Positions 50,322-56,324 of a stretch of 56,324 nt of DNA are shown here, in pieces; within the stretch, counting starts at the first letter, position 1, and each line of letters opens with the position of its first letter. Origin of the DNA: Thiobacillus sp. 65-1402 (GTDB taxonomy: Bacteria; Pseudomonadota; Gammaproteobacteria; Burkholderiales; Thiobacillaceae). Location: positions 1-56,324 of the forward strand of contig NZ_MKUG01000171.1 in the NCBI RefSeq assembly GCF_001897685.1. Direction: 5' to 3'. A program made the translations under genes and the position numbers. The notes under the pieces were generated by a model. It made no database searches. It saw only the letters and a list, made by a program, of their open reading frames with translations, and was not told the origin of the DNA.

Positions 50322-50599
50322 CCACCCCTGCCCTCACCCGCCAGCAGCTCTGCGCGGCCCTCACCATCAGCGAGTCCACCGTCCGGCGGCTCGAACTGGA
50401 CGGCATGCCCTATACTCCCGTCGGGATCAGGGCCAAGCGCTACGATCTGGAAGAGTGCAAAGCCTGGCTGCGGGAGAATCAACCATGTCAATCTGGACAG
50501 ACAAGAAGGGACGCCGGCACGTCGGCATTATGGTCGACGGGCGCCGAGTTCACCGCATCCTGCCGCAAGACGCAACTGCGGGTGCTGCCAAGCAGCTAG
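50318..50599 (+). CDS. Excisionase-like helix-turn-helix protein
   Basis: 93 residues from ATG 50318. The N-terminal ~60 are a MerR/AlpA-type winged helix: LTRQQLCAALTISESTVRRLELDGMPYTPVG and RYDLEECKAWLREN, the usual excisionase/AlpA layout. The last third reads in another frame of the integrase start and looks unselected, so the useful domain ends near residue 62. Likely the directionality factor for the phage integrase. Confidence 0.8.
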   Translation: MTTPALTRQQLCAALTISESTVRRLELDGMPYTPVGIRAKRYDLEECKAWLRENQPCQSGQTRRDAGTSALWSTGAEFTASCRKTQLRVLPSS

Positions 50600-51435
50600 A
50601 AGCCGACCTGCGCGCCGCGCTCGCCGTCGCCAAAACGCCGCGTATCCCCAGCGACCCGCGCCTTACCGAAGTCATCAGCCTGTACGTCGCCCACGCCGAA
50701 ACCCTGCGCAGCACCAAGACCGCCCTCGACCACGCCCGCCGCATCGCGCTCTGGCTCGAAAAATACCGCGCCAGTCAGGCCCGCCAGGCTGCCGCCCACA
50801 TCGTCAAGGACATGGCCGGCCACTACGCCGCCGGCACCATCAACCGCAGCCTCGGCACCCTCAAGAAAGCCCTGCGCCTCGCCTGGGAGCGCGGACTCAT
50901 CCCCGTCGATTACAGCGCTCACGTCAAGCGCCTGCCCGAGAACAACGCCCGCAGCACCTACCTCAGCCTCGACCAGGTGCAGTCCATCGCCAGCCATTGC
51001 AGCACGCCGGTGCAGGCCGCCATCTGGACCGCCCTGCTCACCGGCGCTAGGCGCGGCGAAATCGTCAAACTGCGCCGCGAAGACATCGGCCGCGACAGCC
51101 TCATCATCCACGCCGGCAACACCAAGACCCTGCGCACCCGCACCGTGCCCATCGTGCCGGCCCTGCGCCCGTGGCTAAAGCACTTCCCGCTCGAAGTCGG
51201 CATCGAAGGAATCAAAAGCGCCTGGCGCCGCGCGCGCGAAGACGCCGGCATGCCCGACGTCAACTTCCACGACCTCCGCCACAGCTGCGCCAGCATCCTC
51301 ATCGCCACCGGCGCCGACCTCTTCACCGTGTCCAAGATCCTCGGCCACAGCAGCGTGAAAACGACCGAGCGCTACGCGCACATGCAGATCGAACAGCAGC
51401 GCGACGCGATGCTGCGGGCGTTCAAAGCCAAATAG
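50485..51435 (+). CDS. Phage tyrosine integrase
   Basis: 316 residues from ATG 50485; the longer track frame starts inside other genes. N-terminal MSIWTDKKGRRHVGIMVDGRRV (arm-binding), central core-binding domain, and the catalytic domain with TGARRGEIVKLR, HDLRHSCASIL and LGHSSVKTTERYAHM (nucleophile Tyr). It ends next to the tRNA-Val gene and the right attachment site, the usual place. It should catalyse integration at the tRNA-Val anticodon-arm site. Confidence 0.93.
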   Translation: MSIWTDKKGRRHVGIMVDGRRVHRILPQDATAGAAKQLEADLRAALAVAKTPRIPSDPRLTEVISLYVAHAETLRSTKTALDHARRIALWLEKYRASQARQAAAHIVKDMAGHYAAGTINRSLGTLKKALRLAWERGLIPVDYSAHVKRLPENNARSTYLSLDQVQSIASHCSTPVQAAIWTALLTGARRGEIVKLRREDIGRDSLIIHAGNTKTLRTRTVPIVPALRPWLKHFPLEVGIEGIKSAWRRAREDAGMPDVNFHDLRHSCASILIATGADLFTVSKILGHSSVKTTERYAHMQIEQQRDAMLRAFKAK

Positions 51436-51440
51436 GGGAA

Positions 51441-51515
51441 TGGTGGGCGGTACTGGGATCGAACCAGTGACTTCCACCGTGTGAAGGTGGCACTCTACCG
51501 CTGAGTTAACCGCCC
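51441..51515 (-). tRNA. Complete tRNA-Val(CAC) carried by the prophage
   Basis: Read on the minus strand: acceptor GGGCGGT pairs perfectly with ACCGCCC, D-stem ACTC/GAGT, anticodon stem CCACC/GGTGG around TTCACAC (anticodon CAC), T-arm ACTGG-TTCGATC-CCAGT and encoded CCA. It has the same anticodon as the split host tRNA-Val but a different acceptor and anticodon stem, so it is not simply a copy of it. Confidence 0.95.
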
Positions 51516-51517
51516 GG

Positions 51518-51538
51518 ATTACACCGGAAATTACACAG
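51518..51538. other. Candidate integrase arm-type site, right
   Basis: ATTACACCGGAAATTACACAG, the counterpart of 13883-13902. Confidence 0.65.
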
Positions 51539-51575
51539 ACCGCTCGGGAAGCCACGCCAATCAAGGAAAGCACTT

Positions 51576-51588
51576 GCCGTGTGAAGGC
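51576..51588. other. attR core
   Basis: GCCGTGTGAAGGC, identical to attL. The phage tRNA also contains CCGTGTGAAGG (51478-51488), so a minor alternative core exists only about 100 bp away. Confidence 0.88.
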
Positions 51589-51615
51589 GATGCTCTACCG
51601 CTGAGCTAACTGCCC
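51576..51615 (-). pseudogene. 5' half of the split host tRNA-Val(CAC)
   Basis: Acceptor GGGCAGT, TA, D-arm GCTC-AGCGGTA-GAGC, A and the first half of the anticodon arm (TCGCC-TTCACAC). It joins to 13756-13803 to rebuild the full gene. Confidence 0.92.
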
Positions 51616-51628
51616 CGAAGCGGCGCGA

Positions 51629-51658
51629 ATTAAACCACATCCCGGCGGGGAAGGTCAA
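51629..51658 (-). promoter_or_regulatory. Host tRNA-Val promoter
   Basis: Minus strand TTGACC, 18-base spacer, TTTAAT, then a GC-rich discriminator and the tRNA 5' end about 14 bases on. In the lysogen it reads the 5' half and then, within 60 bases, the phage tRNA-Val. Confidence 0.75.
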
Positions 51659-51710
51659 TTTTGGCAGCGCCTATCCAGTAAAATAGCGCCTTTTTCCATT
51701 CGGTCTTGCC

Positions 51711-53114
51711 ATGATCCGCACCCGTTTCGCCCCCTCGCCCACCGGTTACCTGCATATCGGCGGCGCGCGCACCGCGCTGTTTTCGTGGGCGTTCGCGCGC
51801 CATCACGGCGGCCAGTTCATCCTGCGCATCGAGGACACCGACATCGAGCGCTCCACCCCCGAGGCGGTGCAGGCGATTCTCGACGGCATGGCCTGGCTGG
51901 ATCTTGCGCACGACGAAGGCCCGTTCTACCAACTGGAGCGGATGTACCGCTACAAGGAAGTGATCGCGCAGATGCTGGAAAAAGGCCAGGCCTATCACTG
52001 CTATTGCAGCACCGAGGAACTCGACGCCATGCGCGAGGCGCAGCGCGCGCGCGGCGAAAAACCGCGCTACGACGGGCGCTGGCGCCCCGAGCCCGGCAAG
52101 GCGCTGCCGGTGCCGCCTTCCGGCGTGCAGCCGGTGGTGCGCTTCCGTAACCCCGCCGAGGGCACGGTGGCGTGGAAGGATCTGGTCAAAGGCACCATCG
52201 AGTTTTCCAATGCCGAGCTCGACGACCTCATCATCGCGCGCGGCGACGGCACGCCGACCTACAACTTCTGCGTGGTGGTGGACGACTGGGACATGCGGAT
52301 CAGCCACGTCATCCGCGGCGACGACCACGTCAACAACACCCCGCGCCAGATCAACATCCTCAGGGCGCTCGGCGCGACGGTGCCGCAGTACGCCCACCTG
52401 TCGATGATCCTCGGCGACGACGGCACCAAGCTCTCCAAGCGCCACGGCGCGGTGTCGGTGATGCAGTATTGCGAGGACGGCTACCTGCCGGAAGCCGTGA
52501 TCAACTACCTGGCACGGCTCGGCTGGTCGCACGGCGACGCCGAGATTTTCAGCCGCGAACAGTTCGTGCAGTGGTTCGACCTCGACCGCATCACGCCGTC
52601 GGCCGCGCAGTTCAATACCGAGAAGCTGCGCTGGCTCAACCAGCAGTACATCAAGGCAGCCGACGACGCGCGGCTGGCCGGACTGATGCGCCCTTTCCTG
52701 CTGCGCAACGGCGCCAATCCGGACGACGGCCCCGCCCTTGCCGCGGTGTGCGCGCTGGTCAAGGAGCGCGCAGCGACGATCGTGGAACTGGCCGACGCCG
52801 CCACGCTGTTCTATCGCACCCTGCATCCCACGCCCGAGCTGCTGGCGCAGCACGTCACCCCCGAGGTGCTGCCCGCTTTGAGCGAACTCGCCGCTCGCCT
52901 CGAAGCGCTGAACTGGGAACGCAGCGCGATCAGCGCGGCGTTCAAGGAAACGCTCGCCGCGCACGGCCTCAAGATGCCCAAGCTGGCGATGCCGGTACGC
53001 GTGCTGGTCACCGGCGAACCGCAGACGCCGGCGATCGACGCCACGCTCGAACTGATCGGCCAGGACAAGGTGGTCGCGCGCCTGAAAGCCGGGCTGCAGG
53101 CCGCACAAGCCTGA
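51711..53114 (+). CDS. gltX: Glutamyl-tRNA synthetase
   Basis: 467 residues, intact. Class I signature [21 protein letters not shown] (HIGH-type) and the KMSKS-type loop GTKLSKRHG are present. A cysteine cluster resembling the zinc-binding SWIM-like insert is seen in [14 protein letters not shown]. It charges tRNA-Glu (and in some lineages tRNA-Gln). It is an ordinary essential gene downstream of the insertion site, apparently undisturbed. Confidence 0.96.
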   Translation: MIRTRFAPSPTGYLHIGGARTALFSWAFARHHGGQFILRIEDTDIERSTPEAVQAILDGMAWLDLAHDEGPFYQLERMYRYKEVIAQMLEKGQAYHCYCSTEELDAMREAQRARGEKPRYDGRWRPEPGKALPVPPSGVQPVVRFRNPAEGTVAWKDLVKGTIEFSNAELDDLIIARGDGTPTYNFCVVVDDWDMRISHVIRGDDHVNNTPRQINILRALGATVPQYAHLSMILGDDGTKLSKRHGAVSVMQYCEDGYLPEAVINYLARLGWSHGDAEIFSREQFVQWFDLDRITPSAAQFNTEKLRWLNQQYIKAADDARLAGLMRPFLLRNGANPDDGPALAAVCALVKERAATIVELADAATLFYRTLHPTPELLAQHVTPEVLPALSELAARLEALNWERSAISAAFKETLAAHGLKMPKLAMPVRVLVTGEPQTPAIDATLELIGQDKVVARLKAGLQAAQA

Positions 53115-53124
53115 TCGATTCCGC

Positions 53125-53130
53125 TATAAT
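53125..53130 (+). promoter_or_regulatory. -10 box for tRNA-Thr
   Basis: Consensus TATAAT 15 bases before the tRNA. No good -35 box is visible. Confidence 0.6.
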
Positions 53131-53144
53131 GCGCGCTGTTTTTC

Positions 53145-53220
53145 GCCGGCGTAGCTCAGTTGGTAGAGCAGCGCATTCGTAATGCGAAGGTCGTCAGTTC
53201 GATTCCGATCGCCGGCACCA
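53145..53220 (+). tRNA. tRNA-Thr(CGT)
   Basis: 76 bases. Acceptor GCCGGCG pairs with CGCCGGC, D-arm GCTC/GAGC, anticodon loop TTCGTAA (CGT, Thr) and encoded CCA. The T-stem has one A-C mismatch and the anticodon stem a G-A pair at its base, so the molecule is slightly irregular but clearly a tRNA. Confidence 0.93.
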
Positions 53221-53225
53221 GTTGT

Positions 53226-53256
53226 AAAAAACGCCGCTCTCCGAGCGGCGTTTTTG
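53226..53256 (+). terminator. Intrinsic terminator after tRNA-Thr
   Basis: ACGCCGCTC-TCC-GAGCGGCGT followed by TTTTTG; the preceding A-run makes it work on either strand. Confidence 0.9.
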
Positions 53257-53375
53257 TTTGTGTCCTGGCCACTGCCTCCTGCCGGCCCGCGTCCCTGAGC
53301 CAGGCAAGGCGAAGGAAGGAAGGCCCCGGCACAGCAGGCTGATAATCCCAAGCCAGCCGGCCATGGCGAGAGCCC

Positions 53376-54272
53376 CTATTGTCCGCCCGGGCTGATGAGC
53401 AGCACGTCGCACGTCGCGGCGAGGGCCACATCCTTGCTCACGCTGCCCAGCAGCCAGTCCTGCAAGCCGCCGCCGTAGCCATGGCGGCCGAGAACGACCA
53501 GGTCGGCATGGTTGTCCTCGATGCACTGGCAGATTGCAGCGGGGGGAAAACCCGACTGGATCAGGCGCACGACAGCCGGGCTGTTGTCGATCGGGGCCAG
53601 CAGGGCATCCAGCTGTTTCTCGGCCTCGCTGCGCAGTTTGGCGAGCCAGCCCGTGATGTCCACCTGGTCCGACTTCGCCCTGCGCAAGCGCTGCTCGACC
53701 TCGCTGCCCAGCACGTGCAGTGTGTGCACCGGCGCGCCGCCGGCAAGCGTCAGCGCATGGGCGACCACTGCCGCCGACACCGGGGAGAAATCGACCGCCG
53801 CCAGCACCTGGCGGTAGGGTCCGTCCGCGGGATTCCTGACGATGAGCACCGGGCAGGTGGCCACCCGCAGCAGACGCGACACGGTCGATCCCAGGAACAG
53901 ATCCATGAGCGTGTTTTCGCCGCGCACTCCGGCAGCCACCAGATCGGCGGACACCTCCTGCGCATAGGCGGCGATTTCGGTATGCGCCCGGCCCAGACGG
54001 GTGGCGGTGCGGACGCGGATCCCCAGCCGGCTGACCAGGCTGGCAGCCATGGCGTCGAGCCGGGTCTGCTCCGCCTGCAACAAATCCTGGTCGGTATGCT
54101 TGAATTCATCCGGGGCCAGCGTCAGGCCGGGATAAAGGTCGAGCGGGCGCACCACGTGCAGCAGATGCAGCTCGGCTTGGTGCTGTTCGGCCAGGTGCGC
54201 GGCGCGCTGCACCACCCGTTCGGAAAAATCTGAAAAATCGGTGGCGGCAACGATGTATCGGAGGCTGGGCAT
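53376..54272 (-). CDS. Tandem universal stress protein
   Basis: 298 residues with two Usp domains. Domain 1 (1-145): YIVAATDFSDFSERVVQRAAHLA, and the ATP-binding G-rich motif GVRGENTLMDLFLGST. Domain 2 (~150-298): VLAAVDFSPVSAAVVAHAL and GRHGYGGGLQDWLLGSVSKDV. Usp proteins bind ATP and help survive stress; the target here is unknown. It is transcribed toward tRNA-Thr and is followed by the divergent gap to the arsenic-type genes. Confidence 0.93.
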   Translation of the reverse strand: MPSLRYIVAATDFSDFSERVVQRAAHLAEQHQAELHLLHVVRPLDLYPGLTLAPDEFKHTDQDLLQAEQTRLDAMAASLVSRLGIRVRTATRLGRAHTEIAAYAQEVSADLVAAGVRGENTLMDLFLGSTVSRLLRVATCPVLIVRNPADGPYRQVLAAVDFSPVSAAVVAHALTLAGGAPVHTLHVLGSEVEQRLRRAKSDQVDITGWLAKLRSEAEKQLDALLAPIDNSPAVVRLIQSGFPPAAICQCIEDNHADLVVLGRHGYGGGLQDWLLGSVSKDVALAATCDVLLISPGGQ

Positions 54273-54390
54273 GGCGGGTTCCCGGAAGTTTTACGAGCAG
54301 GACCACTCATAATAGACATGCTGCGTGGATCGGGATTTCAGGCATCACGCCCGCCTGCATCCCCGTCCTCTCATTCGAGCGCTTGAGCCC

Positions 54391-54621
54391 TCAGAGCCAG
54401 CTTTCGATCTTCTTGCGGTCCGGCACGCCGCCGGCATGCACCACCTTGCCGTCGATCACCACGCCGGGGGTGGACATGACCCCGTAGCCGAGGATGGCCG
54501 CCATGTCGTCGACCTTTTCCAGATTGACCTGCACGCCGCGCGCCTGCGCGACTTCCTCGATGAGCTTCAGGGTGGTCTTGCAGTTGGCGCAGCCGCTGCC
54601 GAGCACTTTGATGTCTTTCAT
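54391..54621 (-). CDS. Thioredoxin-like redox-active disulphide protein
   Basis: 76 residues. A CxxC active site in LGSGCANCKTTLKLIEE and cis-Pro segment MSTPGVVIDGKVVHAGGVP are typical of the small thioredoxin/glutaredoxin-like family often encoded with permease and arsenic genes. AAGGAG lies before the start. It is transcribed after arsM. Confidence 0.9.
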   Translation of the reverse strand: MKDIKVLGSGCANCKTTLKLIEEVAQARGVQVNLEKVDDMAAILGYGVMSTPGVVIDGKVVHAGGVPDRKKIESWL

Positions 54622-54633
54622 TTGCGTTCTCCT

Positions 54634-55440
54634 TCAGTTTGCCGGCTTGACCGCCTCGATGCTGGCCGAGGCGATGAAATCCTCGACCCCGCGGCCGGGC
54701 GCCCAGTGGCGAATGAACTCGCGGCTGGCGTCCTGGGGGGCGAGGCGGATGTCGGCGAAGCCCGCCGCCGCGAGCATCGCCGCGAGTTCGTCGACGCTCG
54801 CGGCGCCGGCCACGCAGGCGGTGTAGAGGGCGACTTCCTGCCGCATGGCCGCCGGCAGCGGCGCGGTGGTGACGATGTCGGAAATGGCGAGGCGGCCGCC
54901 GGGCTTCAGCGCCCGCCAGGCCTCGCGAAAGACCTGGGCCTTGTCCGGCGACAGGTTGATGACGCAGTTGGACATGATGGCATCGACGCTGGCGTCGGCG
55001 ACCGGCAGATGCTCGATCTCGCCGAGGCGGAATTCCACGTTGGCGTAGCCGCCCATGACCGCATTGGCGCGCGCCTTGGACACCATGTCGGGGGTCATGT
55101 CGACGCCGATGACGGTGCCGTCCGGGCCGACCTGGCGCGCGGCGAGGAAGGCGTCGAAGCCTGCGCCGCTGCCGAGGTCGAGCACGGTTTCACCCAGCTT
55201 GAGCGCCGCGATGGCCTGCGGGTTGCCGCAGCCGAGCCCGAGGTTGGCGCCTTCCGGCACCGCCGCCGTCTCCTCGGCGCTGTAGCCGATGCCGCGCGAC
55301 AGCAGCTCGGCGACGTCCTGATCCGACGGCGCGCAGCAGCCCGCGCTCGGCGCGCAGCAGCCGCTGGATTCGGTCCGCGCCACGGCGCCGTAGGCGGCGC
55401 GCACCTGCTGGCGGATCTGGTCGTGTTCGTTGATAGTCAT
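54634..55440 (-). CDS. arsM: Arsenite methyltransferase
   Basis: 268 residues from ATG 55440; the track start is in the gene upstream. The Cys-rich N-terminus ([16 protein letters not shown]) and catalytic-type cysteines in [15 protein letters not shown] and TACVAGAA match ArsM. SAM motif I is [20 protein letters not shown], then [10 protein letters not shown]. ArsM methylates As(III), giving volatile or less bound products. Same strand and adjacent to a thioredoxin-like protein and a permease, consistent with arsenic handling. Confidence 0.92.
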   Translation of the reverse strand: MTINEHDQIRQQVRAAYGAVARTESSGCCAPSAGCCAPSDQDVAELLSRGIGYSAEETAAVPEGANLGLGCGNPQAIAALKLGETVLDLGSGAGFDAFLAARQVGPDGTVIGVDMTPDMVSKARANAVMGGYANVEFRLGEIEHLPVADASVDAIMSNCVINLSPDKAQVFREAWRALKPGGRLAISDIVTTAPLPAAMRQEVALYTACVAGAASVDELAAMLAAAGFADIRLAPQDASREFIRHWAPGRGVEDFIASASIEAVKPAN

Positions 55441-55466
55441 GAGGACTCCTTGTTCGCGTCCGCGCC

Positions 55467-55778
55467 TCAGCAGCACGGTTTGCCGGAAGGCGTGGGGGTG
55501 CAGCAGGCACCGCTTTCCGCCGCCGCAATGGCGGCGAGCCGGTCGGCCGCCTGCGGAAAATGGCCAGCGTAGGCCGCATCGAACTTGGCGTCGAGCTTTT
55601 GCGCGGTTTCGTCGCGGATGTGGCGCGCGATCTCGATCACCGTGTCGATCTGCTCGCGCGACACGCCGTAGTCCTTCAGGCGCTCGATCTGGCACAGGCC
55701 CTGGCCGGGATGGTTGGCCGCGACATTGGCCGCCAGCGAAACCAGGGCGACGATGGAGGGATGCAGGTCGGTACTCAT
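55467..55778 (-). CDS. Carboxymuconolactone decarboxylase (AhpD)-like protein
   Basis: 103 residues from ATG 55778. Helical with LKDYGVSREQIDTVIEIARHIRDE, the usual CMD/AhpD-like layout. The C-terminus is an unusual Cys-rich tail (GACCTPTPSGKPCC) that may bind metal or metalloid. It lies between arsM and the permease, overlapping the latter by four bases. Enzymatic activity is not established. Confidence 0.78.
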   Translation of the reverse strand: MSTDLHPSIVALVSLAANVAANHPGQGLCQIERLKDYGVSREQIDTVIEIARHIRDETAQKLDAKFDAAYAGHFPQAADRLAAIAAAESGACCTPTPSGKPCC

Positions 55779-56324
55779 AAAACCCCTTTCAAGGCATTGA
55801 ACAGCAAGCCCACGATGATGAACGCGATGCTGAGGTAGGCCGTGAACAGCGCCAGCAACGGCACCTTCGCGACTTTCTTCAGGATGATCAATTCCGGCAG
55901 CGACAACGCGGTCACCGCCATCATGAACGCCAGCACGGTGCCGATGGGCACCCCTTTTTGCAGCAGAACCTCGGCGATGGGGATGATGCCCACCGCGTCG
56001 GAATACAGAGGCACGCCGACCAGCACCGCGCCGACGACCGACAGCACGCCGCCGTCGCCGGCGATCTTCGCGACGAAATCCGCCGGCACGTAGCCATGGA
56101 TGAAAGCGCCGACCCCCACCCCGATGAGGATGAATTTCCAGATACGGCCGACGATTTCCTTCACCTGGGCGACCGCATAGCCGTGCCGGGCGCGCAGCGA
56201 GGTGTCCTCTTCGATCGCGGCGGTTTCGCCCACGCGGATTTTCCACACGTAGTCCTCGATCCAGCGCTCCGGCTTGAAACGCTCCAGCACGAAGCCGCCG
56301 ATCAAGGCGACGCTGAGCCCGGCG
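55775..56324 (-). CDS. Predicted permease (UPF0718/DUF318 type), N-terminus outside the window
   Basis: The frame stays open to the window edge, so the ATG at 56305 in the track is probably internal. Several membrane segments are visible (FILIGVGVGAFIHGYVPADFV, GIIPIAEVLLQKGVPIGTVLAFMMAVTALSL, LFTAYLSIAFIIVGLLFNAL). PEL(I)ILKK between the last two is typical of this permease family, some members of which export organoarsenicals. The link with arsM supports a metalloid transporter. Confidence 0.83.
   Translation of the reverse strand, partial: AGLSVALIGGFVLERFKPERWIEDYVWKIRVGETAAIEEDTSLRARHGYAVAQVKEIVGRIWKFILIGVGVGAFIHGYVPADFVAKIAGDGGVLSVVGAVLVGVPLYSDAVGIIPIAEVLLQKGVPIGTVLAFMMAVTALSLPELIILKKVAKVPLLALFTAYLSIAFIIVGLLFNALKGVL

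Larger units (their letters stand above)
13791..51588. mobile_element. Complete siphovirus-like prophage integrated in tRNA-Val(CAC)
   Basis: Bounded by the direct repeat GCCGTGTGAAGGC at 13791-13803 and 51576-51588, the remains of a tRNA-Val anticodon arm. It contains lysis, tail, head, packaging, replication, repressor, recombination and integrase modules in canonical order, with no obvious inactivating mutation in the large genes. It also carries a tRNA gene and an integron integrase with attC-like sites. It therefore looks like a functional temperate phage genome, though inducibility cannot be judged from sequence. Confidence 0.93.

Noticed and set aside
51441-51515. Second attachment core in the phage tRNA as the true prophage end
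   Set aside because: The flanks of the 51576 core, not this one, complete the host tRNA; the shared CCGTGTGAAGG is common tRNA-Val sequence.
51711-53114. Antisense 492-residue ORF over gltX
   Set aside because: gltX shows full synthetase motifs; the antisense frame is His/Arg/Gly-rich shadow.
53124-53431. Short ORFs over the tRNA-Thr region
   Set aside because: They read through a tRNA gene and its terminator and lack ribosome sites.

Overview
The window is a high-GC bacterial chromosome segment, most likely from a betaproteobacterium of the Thiobacillus / Nitrosomonadales type. That assignment is inferred from gene content and order (UDG-rimI-tsaB, DUF4197, ArsM cluster, IS481-type element); no rRNA or other decisive marker is present. 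Host genes occupy about 1-13,755 and 51,616-56,324. Between them lies a complete-looking siphovirus-type prophage of about 37.8 kb (13,791-51,588).

Left host flank: a TPM-domain protein and LemA; a methyltransferase with an FKBP-like N-terminus; a family 4/5 uracil-DNA glycosylase, RimI and TsaB in a tightly overlapping run; a 184-bp palindromic MITE-like element directly at the tsaB start; a PQQ-type sugar dehydrogenase with a HIRAN protein; PIN-PhoH; DUF4197; a nitroreductase; a methyltransferase with a regulatory domain; an IS481-family element (998 bp, target duplication GCTAGG) that landed inside a hairpin; and RhlE.

Prophage: it splits a host tRNA-Val(CAC) gene at the anticodon loop, with a 13-bp core repeated at both ends. 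It carries its own complete tRNA-Val(CAC) just inside the right end, on the same strand and downstream of the original host tRNA promoter. The late genes run leftward: small and large terminase, gpW-like protein, portal, protease-capsid fusion with an internal start, connectors, tail tube, an HNH endonuclease, a lambda-style G/GT frameshift on GGGAAAG, tape measure, DUF2460, DUF2163, NlpC/P60, a giant tail-tip protein, DUF2793, holin and GH19 endolysin. A leftward early operon (YdaS/Cro-like, a terminator, CII-like, primase-helicase) ends at a 266-bp nested palindrome built from GGTTAGGAA iterons around a 31-bp alternating purine/pyrimidine core, a good candidate origin. A rightward repressor gene diverges from the Cro-like gene, followed by two lipoprotein genes. 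A second rightward promoter carrying the same operator motif (ATAACC-NN-GGTT) leads into the 44.9-51.4 kb operon.

The most unusual part is in that operon. At 47.5-49.9 kb there is an intact integron integrase (IntI type, with the IntI-specific extra helix and RHRHY catalytic residues), immediately preceded by small genes separated by two sequences with the anatomy of integron attC sites. The IntI gene overlaps the next phage gene and is followed by the phage's own excisionase-like gene and tyrosine integrase. The prophage therefore appears to carry a small integron, under likely repressor control and with cassettes oriented toward intI, which is not the usual layout.

Right host flank: tRNA-Val 5' half and promoter, gltX, tRNA-Thr(CGT) with a terminator, a tandem-Usp protein, and an arsenic-related cluster (thioredoxin-like protein, ArsM, CMD-like protein, permease) cut by the window end. 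All statements come from reading the sequence and supplied translations; no database search or folding program was run.
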